DNA of 64,000 nt from the NCBI RefSeq assembly GCF_023159225.1, contig NC_063172.1:38072832-38136831 (forward strand), read 5' to 3'. Position numbers and translations under genes: made by a program. How positions within the stretch are numbered: the first letter of the stretch is position 1; each line of letters opens with the position of its first letter. Shown here piece after piece: positions 36,218 through 48,681 of this stretch. The notes beneath the pieces were generated by a model that was not told the DNA's origin, ran no database searches, and was given only the letters and a program-made list of their open reading frames with translations. The stretch comes from Perognathus longimembris pacificus (lineage: Eukaryota; Chordata; Mammalia; Rodentia; Heteromyidae).

Positions 36218-36345
36218 CCAGGCTGATTCTGATCTCACTGTATAGCCCAGGCTAGCTATCAATTCACAATACGCCCACCTCATCCCTTCAAGTGCTAGTA
36301 TTAAAGGTGCTTACTGCTAAGCCCACTTAATGTATCATATGAATG
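36218..36345 (-). mobile_element. B1-like SINE, antisense
   Basis: TAGCCCAGGCTGATTCTGAT, CTGTATAGCCCAGGCTAGCT and TCAAGTGCTAGTATTAAAGG match a reversed B1/7SL monomer. Confidence 0.6.
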
Positions 36346-36693
36346 GTTAATTGTCCAGTTGCTTTTCATTGCTTCGGTATGCTGTCTTAGGACTTAGAAG
36401 AAAGTGATAGAAAGTAGAGATTTAGAGAAGTTAGCTTCTAGGGGTCAGAAAATGAAAGTTCAGTACTTAGAAAAAGTTTGAAGACAAGTTTCATATACGA
36501 TGATAAAACCATCATTCTATTATTAACTAGTCATCTTTCTGTATATAGATTTACATCTAAAAATCTTCTCATTCTAAAAAGTTAGCAATTACTAGAAAAT
36601 TTGAATTTATAAATTAAATATATACTACCACAAATTAGGGAAACCAGTAACAAATTTATAATAAAATAAAGACAAATCATAAATAAGAGAAAG

Positions 36694-36931
36694 TTTTTTT
36701 GTTATTTATTTATTTATTTTGCCACTCCTAGGGCTTGAATTTGGGGCCTGGGGCCTGTCTGTGCTTCTTTTTCTCAAGGCTAGCACTGTATCACTTGAGT
36801 CACAGTGCCACTTCCAGACATTTTCTGAGTAGTTTATTGCAGATAAGAGTCTCACAGACTTTCCTTCCCAAGTTTGCTTTGCGCTGCAATCCTCAGATCT
36901 CAGCCTTCTGAGTAGCTCGGATACTTGTGCT
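36694..36931 (-). mobile_element. 7SL-like/Geo composite SINE, antisense
   Basis: A T-rich tail with TTTA repeats is followed by CACTCCTAGGGCTTGAATTT, CACTTGAGTCACAGTGCCAC and TCAGCCTTCTGAGTAGCTCG. Confidence 0.8.
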
Positions 36932-37144
36932 TCTTTGTCTTAAATTACTATAGGATCTCTAAGGTATAAAATACTAAAAAATAAGGATTCCAAATAATTT
37001 TCTTATGTTTGGTCTTATGTTGAATGTCATCAGTTAAAAGTATTTTATAAACAGGTTACTTCATATTTGTGTTATCATGTAATGCCATAGTCATAACATT
37101 TATCAATGTACTTAGTCTATGTTTAACCTACCAAACTCCCTTAA

Positions 37145-37147
<3 letters not shown>

Positions 37148-37184
<37 letters not shown>
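37148..37184. repeat. (TA)n microsatellite
   Basis: About 18 uninterrupted TA units, likely to be polymorphic. Confidence 0.97.
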
Positions 37185-37187
<3 letters not shown>

Positions 37188-37698
37188 TGCCCATTGTATT
37201 TTCAGTAGCTCTAATGCAGTTCCTTAAGATTTTTCTATCAGTTACTAGTATACTCTTCTTAATTCATATGGAAGTTATTTTAAAACACATATTACATGGC
37301 CTGTGCCAAGCTATAAAGAACTACTAGTAGGAAAGCCACAAGAGTCCTATTCCTGTGGCTCTTTCTGTTGAAATAGACAAGTAATAAATAGTAAACAAAT
37401 CAATGGCTTTGACCATTTTATATTGAGAAATCCCACTGAGTACAAGAAGTTAATGAGTGACAGAGACTGGTGGATGGTATTGACTGGCTGGTAAGTCACT
37501 TTGGAAGCTGAGGAAGGCTTCGCTTGTGTATGGAACCACAGTAGTTTCAACCATGTGGCTAGCCAGTGTAGAATAATAAGGCAATCATTTAGGAATGAAG
37601 GATGATCATACAACAAACAAGAAAAAGATTTGTAGCATTATGTAATGCTATTGTTCTAGCTTCTGGGTAAACAATGGATTTGAGACTGGAATTAAGAC

Positions 37699-37937
37699 TG
37701 GGCTCTGTTGGCTTACAACTGTAATTCCTATAATCCTCAGGAGGCTGCAGTCTGAGGATCATGGTTTTAAACCATTCTGGTCAGGAAAGTCCATGAGACT
37801 CTTATCTCCAATAAAGTCCCTGCCAAATGTCAGAAGTCAAACTGTGGCTCAGTGGTAGAGTGCTAGCCTTGAGCAAAAAAGGTCAAGGACAGCTCTTAGG
37901 CCCTGAGTTCAAGCCCCTGGGCTCTTACCAAAAGTTG
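37699..37937 (+). mobile_element. 7SL-like/Geo composite SINE
   Basis: TCCTCAGGAGGCTGCAGTCT, TCCATGAGACTCTTATCTCC, then the Geo-type part (GGTAGAGTGCTAGCCTTGAG, GGCCCTGAGTTCAAGCCCC). Confidence 0.82.
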
Positions 37938-37939
37938 AG

Positions 37940-40900
37940 AATGGGAACAGGACAGTGACATAAGAGATGGAGCAAATATATTTTGAATGCAATAATAATA
38001 TCTTGTTCTTTTGCTTTATATATTAGGAAAAAGGAAAGAAACAAAAAGTCAGTGGTAATTTCCAGATTCTGCATCTAAATAATTGAGTATTTAGTAGAGA
38101 GTCTTAGAAAAAAAATTAGGAGAAAGGCATTAAAAAATCAAAACGTTCATATTTGCTGAAGTGCCTGAGCCAGCCGGCAGTGGCAAAGATGGGGTATGGG
38201 AGGTCTGCATCTTAAGATTGTAACTCAAGACTGCAGCCATGTTTATTCTTAACTTCCAGTTTATATGCAGTTTAGGAACCAGGGAGCATAGGGTTGCTAA
38301 AATTCAAGAACACAAAAAGGCTTTGAAGTTCGCAACATCTGATGGCAGTAAAGACTGGATGAGGTTGATTAAAATAGGAATGGACTCCAGCGGACATATT
38401 AAAGCAATTTGGGTAGGGGCAGAGTTACTAGTAAACAAATGTCCTTGTACTTAGCATATCCTTGTGATAGCAACACAGCCAGAGGTCAGAATGAGATTAG
38501 CTGCTGGCTCCCCTCCCAACACTGAAAGACCTACTACATGCCAGGTGAGAGAAATCAAGAGTGTAGTTGAATAGTCAAGTTTGTCTCAGAGCATAGGTCA
38601 ATCAAAAGCACAGACCTAATGGTAATTGAGATACAGGAAGTACTAACAGTAGAAGAAAATTGTCTAAATGCAGAAGAAACTAAAGAATACAGGAAATTAT
38701 GGTTCTTTAACTAGAGCTATAAATTCCAGTGAAAATATCTACAGTTTCACATGCAGCATGAAACTCATTCCCACAAACTTCTACTTGCCCTTTTCATAAT
38801 AGACTATAATTTGATACTTGGAAACATTTCGATCTTCGTAGCATTTAGCTCTAAAATGCTATGTTTCTAAATAATCTCTCTGTAGATCTTTTCATAGATA
38901 TGTCTAAGCTTCTAGTGCCATATTTCATACTCAGATTGACTACTGAGATTTTAAGAAACTGTCAGATAATAAGGTGAAATGTTCATCCCCTTTATAAGTA
39001 AAAAACAAACAAACAAACATAATACCACAGAGAGTAAAGGGGAAATATTTTGATATATTTATCAGCATAGTACATTAGTATTGTCTATTCTACTGAATGG
39101 TTAAGCATGTTTCTTAAAAGTGAGATTGTGATAAGATTACTTGGTAATGGGAAAAGACATGTACCCTTATGTTTTGTGGCAGTATGATGGAAAGAAGGAA
39201 TTTTGACTTCAGAGTAGAGATTCTCAGTCAGATAGAGAGATGACTGGGTCATGTGAAATGAGCCCTGTTGTTGTTCCTTGTGGAGTTTAATATCTAACAA
39301 TGTTCCATTCAATGTTTCAATATAGAATGGTATGGTCCTTTTTTCTTTGCCTAGAGGAATTTAAAATTATCTATGCTGTTACATGAACATCTCTTATTTC
39401 TTATGGCTGTCTAAAAGTCTAAAAACTAGAGTCTTATTTTGAATTATTAAGAGTGCTTTGTTCAAAGAATCATTTACTTAATGTCATAATCCTCCATGAA
39501 AGAAAACTAATGAATTAGAAGAAAAAGCCATAATAGATACATTTTATCATTTACTGGCTCTCTTGAATAAAATTAAAACTTATATAATTTCTAAATTTTA
39601 ACTGTTAGTGAGTTTATTCACAATAAAACTATTCATATTTTCTTTAGTTTTTAATAAATCCATAAGCTCATTTCTCAGGAAGACACATTTTATTGCCTCA
39701 TGAAATATGGTCAAATGTCCAAAAATCAAAATACATATTTATAAATCTTGCATATTTATAAGATAATCCTAAGTAGTGCTAAATAATTCCAATCACATTT
39801 AAGTTCACTGGATATTTCTCAGATAGACTCAATAGACAACCTGAGGGTTTGAGCTTAGGTTGAGTTTTTCTGCTTGTATAACCATACCAAATTCTAGTTT
39901 ACTTTATCTGCTAGAAGAGAGAAATGTATTTAAATACAAAAAATTCACATGAGAATTACATTTATATTAAAAAGTCTAATAAAATTTATATACCATGAAT
40001 ATTTTCTTGAAATGTGATCTGCATGCATCGTATGTGGCTTGCAGTTCATTACTAGTAGTAATTGGTGAATGGATCTTTGAGTAAATATTAAAATGAAAAT
40101 TATGCCCAAACAATGAACATCTACTGATCGAATGAAAGTATCATGCAAGTTTGGATGGAAATTTATGACAAGAATAAAGTTGCAAGAGAAATACTAGCAA
40201 CATCATGGAATCAAACCGAATTATGAATCAGGCAGGTCATGTGAATTTCACCTGCATCATATTAAAGTGAGAAAAAGTAAGTCAATTTTCTTTGAATAAA
40301 ATGATTCCCAATGCTCTGACATTGATGGAACTGGACAATCAAGTGATTGTTCATGCTGCATTTATTCTATGATATTATCACAGAGGACACTATAGTACAT
40401 TATACAGAAGATGGTTGTGTAAATTATTATAATTATATACAATACATCATAAAGTGTAGGTGCTTTGTAAAACAATTATAAAAAGAAAATGTTTTGATTG
40501 TAAGGAGTGTTTGGTATTTAGAGATGTAAAATGTGAAAAATGGCTCTCTCAATATTTGTGAAATAAGGTTTTTGACTATTTTTCCAGGCTTTCTTTGGCT
40601 CAGTGAAGAAAGCAATTAATGTATATAACTGTTGTAAACTCTACTGAAGTATTTACTCAAGAGGAGAGCTCTTTATATTATAAACACAATCTCAACCCGA
40701 CAAACCATACTGTGTCCTTAGAGAATATTCTATGAAAAGGGATGCTCAGAAGTAATTTAAAAGGAGATTTCTCTATGAACAAATTATGAAAGAAAATATA
40801 CTTCAAGTTTGCTAGCAATATATAGTGATGGTTTTGCTTCATTGTATTCTGCAAAAATATAGTAGTGATACACCATTTTTATCAGCTCATTGCTTCTCTC

Positions 40901-41730
40901 AGAATCTTTTTCTCCTCTCTTCATCATATCTGCTTACATTTTCCCTGTGATGAGAACCTATGGCAAATACCTATGAGAATTTATTTCTCATTTTGTGCCT
41001 TGTGGCTTCCTATTGGAATCCATTTCTTCTTTTCATGAGAACATTGAAGATGCAGAAGTTCCTTTTTTCCAGATCTTACTTGAGTAATGTTTACAGGAAT
41101 TTATAGCACACATTTCTGAACATCTTGATTCTGTAGATAAAGGCTTCTCCATAAATCTAGCACAGGAAAAATAACTGGAGTGGAAATTGTTTAACTTTTT
41201 AAATTTTCAAGTAAAATGACTAACTCAGGCCCAATGAAGTAAGTTTCTTCTAAACATGTAGGTACTCCTAGCTTTAGCAGTTTGGTGAGGGCGAAGGAGC
41301 ATTCTTAATGAAATTTGGAAGATATCTGCAAGTCACCATATATTTGAAGGGTAGAGTCATGTTGAAGAGTGATGACTTTGAAATCAGATAAACCTGGTTC
41401 TGTATGTGCCTGTCATTTTTTGACCAAGGGTTTGTTGTGATTAAATCATGTAATCCATATGGTGTTATGACCCATAGACTTAACATTATGCCTGAAATGG
41501 GCCATAATATTACTGTGAACTCCCAGTGGTTTTATCACATTATGTTAGACTTTATGGATATTCTAGGTACACAAATGTCCTCTTTTAAGTCATATAGATG
41601 CTAATCAGTAGGGTTATTGAAATAGAAGCCTAGGGGTTCTGGAAAAGTTGCCTTATAGACCACTCTGCAGGAACAGAGGGGTGTAAGAATTCTAACTATA
41701 ACTGCGCTTTACTTTCTCCTATTGATGATA
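37940..41730. other. Intronic stretch without nameable elements
   Basis: AT-rich, apparently unique intron 8 sequence. No SINE, L1 or LTR signature is seen. The frames are short and random in character. Confidence 0.5.
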
Positions 41731-41731
41731 C

Positions 41732-41732
<1 letters not shown>

Positions 41733-41789
<57 letters not shown>
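41733..41789 (+). repeat. (GATA)n tetranucleotide repeat
   Basis: About 14 uninterrupted GATA/TAGA units, ending in GATGG. Confidence 0.97.
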
Positions 41790-41903
41790 GGCTCAAGTCA
41801 AGAACACTCCTGAAGTCTACAGTCATATGACTACATCTTCACCAACACCAATAACTCCACTTTGGTGTCTTAATTTATCATAATTAAAACAAACAAAGAT
41901 GTG

Positions 41904-42140
41904 CTTTTCTTTTCTGGTCCTGGGGCTTAAACTCAAGGCTTAGGCTCTGTCTCTGAGCTTCTTTGTGCTCAAGACCAGCACTCTACCACTTGAGCCACAG
42001 TCCCAGTCCTGGCTTTTTTCTGAGTAGTCTATTGGAGATAAGAGTCTCCTGGACTTTCCTGCCCTGACTGGCTTCAGTCTTCAGATCTCAGCCTCCTCAG
42101 TAGTTAGGATTACAGGTATAAGCTTCTGATGCTTGGCCTT
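41904..42140 (-). mobile_element. 7SL-like/Geo composite SINE, antisense
   Basis: GGTCCTGGGGCTTAAACTCA, CACTTGAGCCACAGTCCCAG and AGCCTCCTCAGTAGTTAGGA follow the reversed order of the composite. Confidence 0.82.
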
Positions 42141-42598
42141 TCTGTGATTATTTATGCAATAGCAACTTCCTTCCAGAAAATTAGATCAAAGTCCTCAAAC
42201 TATATTTCACTTCCTTCTCACATACCAAATGTAATACATTAGGAAATCCTTTGCATTCTTTCCTCAAACTGAATTCCTTGAATTACCATCCTCCCTGTAG
42301 GTCCATTCCCAGTTCAAGATGTGGAAGGCAATATCAACTGGTATCCCTACTTCAAACTTGTCCCTTTCAATCTATTTTATTACTGAAACTGATGTATTCT
42401 TTTCAACAACAATCCATATCTTGAAGCTATCCTTCTCAAAATATATATTGGCTTCTTCTCTCTGTCAATGCAAAATCAAAGACTACTGTAGCATAAAAGC
42501 CTCTCTGATCTCAGTCTTCTGCTCTTGCTCTATATTGACTATCCACTACTAAGTGAATTTTAGTTACTCTAGGTTCCTGGAAGATGGTGATCTGCTTT

Positions 42599-42968
42599 TT
42601 AAATTTTTTTTTTATTTTTTAAGGTTTTTAAATTTCTTTATTGTCAAAGTGATGTACAGATGGATTACAGTTTCATACATGAGGCAGTGCATGCATTCCT
42701 TATCCAACATGTTACTTCCTCACTCATCCCCCCTCTCCTGCCTTCCCCCCTTCCTTCAGACATTTCTTTAGTGTGATAAGCCTACACAATATATTACCAT
42801 AAACATTTCCATAGAACTTACATTGAATTAGGCATTATAAGTCATCTATAGATGACCTAAAAGTAAGAGAGGGTTCTGTACAAATATGCCTTTTTCTATA
42901 AGGGGTAGTACAGTGCATTCACCTATCATGACCAGACTCTGGCTTTATTTATTTATTTTTGGCTTGCT

Positions 42969-43025
<57 letters not shown>

Positions 43026-43479
43026 TTTATTGGCAAAGTGATGTACAAAGAGGTTATAGTTTCATATGTTAGGCCTTGGGTACATTTCTTGTACTGTTTG
43101 TTACCTCCTTCCTCATCCTCCCCTCCCCCATCCCTCTTTCTCTCTCCTCCCATGAGTTGTTCAGTTGGTTTATACCAAACGGTCTTGCAAGTATTGCTTT
43201 TGGCGGATCACAAGGGCCTAATAGCTATGCCCTTATGAATGCATAAGATGATGCCTAGTGAAATGAACTCCATGTTATGGAAGTGACTGTTATATCACTG
43301 TTGTAATTACTTTCAACATGCCATGTGAAACTGTAGCTTCTATTGTGGATGGTCCTCTTGTATCCCCTTTCTGTGGTTGTACTCACACTATCATTGTATC
43401 TCATCTGAGTACGCTGGATACTGTATATCCTGGTATTAGAACTATGGAAGTTAAAGGGCGTATCAAGTCGAGAGACAAA
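42599..43479 (-). mobile_element. L1 insertion with 5' inversion and likely 3' transduction
   Basis: On the + strand, in order: a T-rich tract; an L1 3' end in antisense (42640-42760); about 180 bases that are not part of that L1 3' end (42765-42945); a TTTA-repeat tail (42950-43027); a second L1 3' end in antisense (43028-43205); and L1 sequence in sense (43206-43479). The whole is flanked by GGTGATCTGCTTT at 42586-42598 and 43480-43492. Read on the minus strand, this is one cDNA: an inverted 5' part, the L1 3' end, read-through flank and a second L1 poly(A) end. The single shared duplication argues for one event. Confidence 0.75.
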
Positions 43480-44158
43480 GGTGATCTGCTTTAAGCATAT
43501 CCTCACCATGAGAACTTAGTGTTTCTAGTCCCTGTGTCTGAAATTTTCTCCTACCAAAAAATACATGTGTCATTCTTCACTTCTGTCTGTTCTCTGCTTA
43601 AAATGTCAACTTGCCAAAAAGCAATTCTCTGTCTACTAGTTAAAAAATAGTATTTATACTTTCCTAGATAACTTGTCTTGTATTTTTATTGCTCTTAATA
43701 CTTCCTATCAAAATACATATTTATTGATAACTGGATTTGTGGTCTATATTATAGCACACAGTCTAAAATACAAGATCAATAAAATCTAGTGCCTACATGT
43801 TTTGCTGAAAATGATATATTTTGAAAATTAAGGTTCAATATTCAAGAATATATAAATAGATAGATGTAATGCATTACTATAAATTGCACACCATAGTATA
43901 CATAGCGTTTATTAATTTTAGTAGTTCAAATAAATACTCACTTTAACATATGCAGGGTATACACAATAATACTCATTTTAAGAAACAGAAAAGGAAACAA
44001 ATTACTTATGTGCACTTACTTTCTAGTGATTTAAAGCAGATGTTCTGTCAACCAGTATCAGGAACACAGGTAATAGTGTCAAATATTTAGTGTTTACTAT
44101 AACTGTTTTCATATGTAATTTTTCCCATGCACCTATTGTTACTGTTTTGTCCTTTTAG

Positions 44159-44274
44159 GTATTGGAGATATAGTGAAGAAATGAAAACCATGGACCCCGG
44201 CTATCCCAAGCCAATCACAGTCTGGAAAGGCATCCCTGAATCTCCTCAGGGAGCCTTTGTGCACAAAGAAAATG
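44159..44274 (+). CDS. MMP16: MMP16 exon 9: third hemopexin repeat
   Basis: The exon completes the split arginine codon, then reads YWRYSEEMKTMDPGYPKPI, TVWKGIPESPQGAFVHKEN and ends one base into a glycine codon. It is 116 bp and covers about residues 458-497. The blade pattern YWRY...PGYPKPI...W.GIP is the standard hemopexin repeat of membrane-type MMPs. The acceptor is preceded by a good pyrimidine tract (TTTTGTCCTTTTAG) and the donor is G|GTATGC. Both ends keep the reading frame with exons 8 and 10. If intron 9 were retained, 14 intronic codons would follow before a TGA at 44315-44317. No damage is seen. Confidence 0.97.
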
Positions 44275-44639
44275 GTATGCAATGGAGACATTGTACATTT
44301 CATAAGTTTCAAGTTTGAATAATTCATTATTCTTTTTTCTGTGCTAAAATAAATCATTAGACATTATCATGCTATGACTATTTGCAATATTTATACTTGT
44401 ATGACCTCCCTCTGCTTTCTCCAATTACACCTACCATTATACACTAGGCAGTTGTTTTATTTCAGCTTATTCAGTTAAAAATCATTACAAATATATAATA
44501 TTAAGACATTAATAGATATTTCATAAATGATAAAGCCCTTTAAATTATCAAACATTACAAATTTCCCAGTACCACAGTTTGACGTATTTCCATTACCAAG
44601 ATTTCAGACTATTTCTTTTCTAATATTTACATTATGTAT

Positions 44640-44640
44640 T

Positions 44641-44677
<37 letters not shown>

Positions 44678-44679
44678 TT
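44640..44679. repeat. (TC)n microsatellite
   Basis: A CT tract with one TTT interruption abuts the tail side of the SINE at 44683. Confidence 0.95.
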
Positions 44680-44682
44680 TAG

Positions 44683-44873
44683 TCCTGTGGCTTGAACTAT
44701 GGACCTGATCACTGTCCTTGAGCTTCTCTAGCTCAAGGCTAGTGCTCTGCCATTTGAGCCACAGTGCCACTCCTGGCTTTGTGTGTGTGTATCCATGTGG
44801 TACTGAGGAAGTGAGCCCAGGGCTTCGTGCATACAAGGCAAGCACTCTAGCACTAAACCACATTCCCAGCCTT
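44683..44873 (-). mobile_element. IDL-Geo SINE, antisense, old
   Basis: Reversed right monomer (CATTTGAGCCACAGTGCCAC), then reversed ID part (AGCACTAAACCACATTCCCA). A GTGTGTGTGT stretch lies at the monomer junction. It is more diverged than the copies at 45363 and 60824. Confidence 0.82.
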
Positions 44874-45362
44874 ACATTAGCTAATTCTTTTTACTAATTT
44901 CTCAAAAGTGTATTCAGTTACTATAATGTCTGTGCCCATGCAACTAGTATGTTATTGGATTGAAGAACAGATAAATGTAAGCAAAGCCATTGGAATCTTT
45001 TTAACTTTTGTGGGATGCCCAGTAGCATCATAGTAATTCATTATGACTAAAAATTGAAGGTGAGGATGCTTCCAGCTGTATGTTTCCCACTTTATAAGCA
45101 TAATAAGTGTATTAACTTACCTTGAAGGTCTCTTTTGTTGTCGATCAATAGTATTGTTCAGTTTTGATCATCTAATGTATTGTTATTTGGCAAGACCTCC
45201 ACATTCCTTTATCCAAGCTTATTAAGTAATTACATTCAACATCATTAGCATATTCAGATACTAGCTCCCCAAAGAAAAATTTGAATCAGCATACACCTGT
45301 TTTCATTTGGCAAGTTGCTCTGATTACAAAATTGTCCTTGTAAAATAAAAACCACAGCAGAG

Positions 45363-45590
45363 GGGCTGGGAATATGGCCTAGTGGCAAGAGAGCTTGCCT
45401 CGTATACATGAGGCCCTGGGTTCGATTCTCCAGCACCACATATACAGAAAACGGCCAGAAGTGGCACTGTGGCTCAAGTGGCAGAATGCTAGCCTTGAGC
45501 AAAAGGAAGCCAGGAACAGTGCTCAGGCCCTGAGTCCAAGCCCCAAGACTGGCCAAAAAAACAAAACAAAAAAAAAAAAAAAAACAACAA
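45363..45590 (+). mobile_element. IDL-Geo SINE, full, 10-bp TSD
   Basis: Complete left and right monomers are followed by a long A-rich tail with AAC units. CACAGCAGAG occurs at 45353-45362 and 45591-45600. This is a young copy. Confidence 0.92.
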
Positions 45591-45809
45591 CACAGCAGAG
45601 CTTTTATGCCATTGAACAAAATGATTTCTAAAATGAAGTGACCTGAAGTGAGGATCCCTCTTAGAAGAAATGTCTGTGTGATGCCACAGCTCTTTATTCC
45701 AGAAATGATACCAAATATCATCTTTGATGTTTCACTAGAAAAATTGTTATGTATTCAAGCTATAGATGAAGATGAAGGTTTGAATCCTATTCTCACAAAG
45801 GGCTTAGGA

Positions 45810-45810
<1 letters not shown>

Positions 45811-45849
<39 letters not shown>
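45811..45849 (+). repeat. (CA)n microsatellite
   Basis: About 19 uninterrupted CA units. Confidence 0.97.
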
Positions 45850-45851
<2 letters not shown>

Positions 45852-46948
45852 TTCTGAAAAGAATGGGTAACTAATTCTACTTGATAAAGTGGAAATGGGG
45901 GTTAAAAGATGGCATATGCTAAACTTTTATCTTTGCCTCTGATGCAATAAGCCTCCATAATATAAGGAGAAAGAAAGACTTCCTTAATGACTGTGAATTC
46001 CAAATTACATATTCTGGGAGAAATAGATAATTCCCCAAGAACATTTTATATTAAATGTACCATTACTACATTTCTGCTTCTTTTGCCTTTATTTGGCTAT
46101 GCACTTTTGGTTTTGTTTTACATCACAACAAAAATTAAATATAATTAGCATAGTCACAAAGAAACTTTACAGGAAGGAGCTATGGAAAGAAGAAAAGACT
46201 AGATATGTGCCTTTAAGAAAATTGAAGTCTGTTTTAGAGAAAATGCACATTTCTACTTTGTTGGGACCTTACTAAGTTCCAAAGACTATTATTTGTAATC
46301 ATAGTGTTTTAGAACACCAAATGATATATTCTATATTCCTCTAAGTTATTTAAGCCTTCTTATACCACCTTCTGATTGAATAGAAGCTACTACTAAACAT
46401 AGAATTGTGATATGTTTCATTTTATTCCTAAAAGAATTGGGAATAACCTTGAAAGTTAAATAAAATGTGGCTAAGTGACACAAATTTAACATTACGCAAA
46501 TAAGTCAAATAAAGAGATAAAAAGAGAAGAAACAAAATAAGCCACACCTAGTACAAGAAATGAGATATAATATAAGACACTATATAAACCAGGTTATTTT
46601 TAAGATTTCTAATAGAGAGAACCGAACATCTCCTGTCTGATGATTTATTATGATGTTTTTTCCCAATGACAAAAAGAACCTATTGCTTAGGAGGAGTACA
46701 AAGATGCCTGATACTAAGATGATTAGAAATTTCCCTTGAGGTGTAAATGGGTGAGAAACCTCTTTACAATATATTGAACAATCACCTCAGCGGCAACCTG
46801 AGGGTAAATGGCATTACACTTTATGAAGCTGTTTCAGCATCCTCCACTGTAGGTTGTGATTATCACTGTAATGTATAATCCTGTGACAACATTCGCATGA
46901 GCTAGCAAAAGGATGAGTTTTTCTTTTCAACGCAGAGCAGAGTAGATT

Positions 46949-46980
46949 CTCTCTCTCGCTCTCGCGCGCTCTCTCTCTCG
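46949..46980. repeat. CT/CG-rich low-complexity tract
   Basis: CTCTCTCTCGCTCTCGCGCG followed by further CT units, about 150 bases before the acceptor of the last exon. Confidence 0.9.
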
Positions 46981-47126
46981 TTAGGTATTTGAGGACATAA
47001 TTCCTGGAACATACCACTCAGATCTAGTTGATCCATTAGTGTTTAAAAGTAGCCTATTTTACTAATACCTCGAGGCATATATAATATCACAAATATGTGA
47101 TACCTGCATGTATTTTTCCCTGCCAG

Positions 47127-47461
47127 GCTTTACATATTTCTACAAAGGAAAGGAGTATTGGAAATTCAACAACCAGATACTCAAAGTAGAACCTGGATAT
47201 CCAAGATCCATCCTCAAGGATTTTATGGGCTGTGATGGACCAACAGACCGAGATAAAGAAGGACACAGCCCACCAGATGATGTAGACATTGTCATCAAAC
47301 TGGACAACACAGCCAGCACTGTGAAAGCCATAGCTATTGTCATTCCCTGCATCTTGGCCTTATGCCTTCTTGTATTGGTTTACACTGTGTTCCAGTTCAA
47401 GAGGAAAGGAACACCCCGCCACATACTGTACTGTAAACGCTCTATGCAAGAGTGGGTGTGA
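47127..47461 (+). CDS. MMP16: MMP16 last coding exon: hemopexin end, stem, TM, tail
   Basis: The coding part of the terminal exon gives 111 residues (about 497-607). In order: the last hemopexin repeat (FTYFYKGKEYWKF, PGYPRSILKDFMGC, where the Cys at about 532 should close the domain disulfide); a 30-residue stem rich in Asp and Pro (PTDRDKEGHSPPDDVDI); a transmembrane helix at about 564-585 (AIAIVIPCILALCLLVLV); and a 22-residue cytoplasmic tail ending in CKRSMQEWV, whose Cys corresponds to the palmitoylated tail Cys of MT1-MMP. The acceptor is TTTTTCCCTGCCAG and the stop is TGA at 47459-47461. The type I membrane anchor separates MMP16 from the GPI-anchored MT4 and MT6 enzymes. The Asp in TDRDKEG is a Val in the human protein as I recall it; this needs an alignment. 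Confidence 0.97.
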
Positions 47462-48675
47462 TGTAGGGTTTTTTCTTTCTTTCTTTCTTTTCCAGGAGTT
47501 TGTGGTAACTTGAGATTCAAGACAAGAGCTGTTATGCTGTTTCCTAGTTAGGAGCAGGCTTGTGGCAGCCTGATTCAGGGCTGACCTTCAAACCCAGAGG
47601 GTTGCTGGTCCTGCACATGAGTGGAAATTCACTCATGGGGAAGCTTCCATGATGCACAGTATCTGCCGTTCTTCAGTCCTTTGTCTTTCTTTGTCATTCA
47701 GTTCTAGGCCTTCCTCTGCACGCCCAATGCCCAGTTAAATTTCAGGATCAATCAAAAAAGAGGAAAAACAAGAAGAAAAGATTCTTCACAAAGGTTTTTA
47801 ATATTTTTTTTCCTTTTGAAGTCTGAGCCCATTTCTGGGAAAGAGAGATTATTTTTACCAAAAAAAAGAAAAAAAGAAAATAATAAGAAGAAAGAAAAGC
47901 AGAAGACCCAATTTTTTTTCTTTAAAGCAAAGGAAAATACAGTTTCAACAACAAAAATCCACCATTGAACTTTCAGGAAAGTGTGAAGACCCAAAACAGC
48001 TTTGTCTCCAAAGAAGATAGCTCTGTGACAGCTAAGGATAGTCTCCTACGCAGCCCTGTGTCAGGTGGGAGTTCTGGAATACACATGCAGGACTTACAGA
48101 CTGTTGGGACAGCCATTTTCCAACAAACAAGGGGCCAAAATATCTGCAATATAGTAACAGCCTTAATAATACATCCATTTTTCGTTTTATACAGCTGTTC
48201 TCAGCTATGTCCTCCTCAATGTTTCATCACATTTATATTCATAGCTATATCACACAGGACCTTTAAGTTGTTTTGAAGTGTTTCTAAACCTTTTCTTGCC
48301 ACTGACCCTGTCCAGCATTGTGATAATTTCCCAGGTTGTATTAGGCCATTGCCCCAGGCCTTTCATGGGTCTGTCAGGAATATTCATTATAAACAGAGCA
48401 AGAAGCAGTATGCCTCTGAAAGAGATCTAAGTGACAGTTATTTTACAAGGATTTGTGACTCTATTAACACATTGTGTAACCCTTTGAGAACTATCAGACC
48501 AGCTTTCAGAGTCTGGCAAGTTGTAGAACAGGGCAGTGAACAGTCAAGGCTTCAAGAACTTTGGTTTCTAAAATATATCTTATAATCCCATGTAATTCTG
48601 AAATTATTCATAGTAATACATAAATGCATTTATAACAAAGATAAATAATGTTACTTGCCAAAAACTTTCCTGGCA

Positions 48676-48681
48676 AATAAA
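48676..48681 (+). promoter_or_regulatory. Candidate proximal poly(A) signal
   Basis: An AATAAA about 1.2 kb after the stop codon (context GGCAAATAAAACAG) would give a short-3'UTR transcript and remove most AU-rich elements. Use is not shown by the sequence. Confidence 0.3.

Larger units (their letters stand above)
34245..44158 (+). other. MMP16: MMP16 intron 8
   Basis: This 9.9-kb intron runs from donor GTGAGT to acceptor CCTTTTAG. It contains five composite SINEs, a B1-like fragment, TA and GATA microsatellites and the complex L1 insertion at 42599-43479. The stretch 37940-41730 is AT-rich with no recognisable element. The first intronic triplet in frame after the split codon is TGA. Confidence 0.9.
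44275..47126 (+). other. MMP16: MMP16 intron 9
   Basis: This short intron of 2.85 kb runs from donor GTATGC to acceptor TGCCAG. It holds one old minus-strand and one young plus-strand IDL-Geo SINE, a CT tract, a CA tract and a CT/CG tract at 46949-46980. The rest is unique. Confidence 0.9.

Noticed and set aside
41733..41789. Regular short repeats considered as a CRISPR-like array
   Set aside because: They are a plain GATA tetranucleotide microsatellite without spacers, in a mammalian genome.
45254..45721. 155-codon minus-strand frame
   Set aside because: Most of it is the reverse of the IDL-Geo SINE at 45363-45590; the same peptide pattern recurs at other SINE copies.
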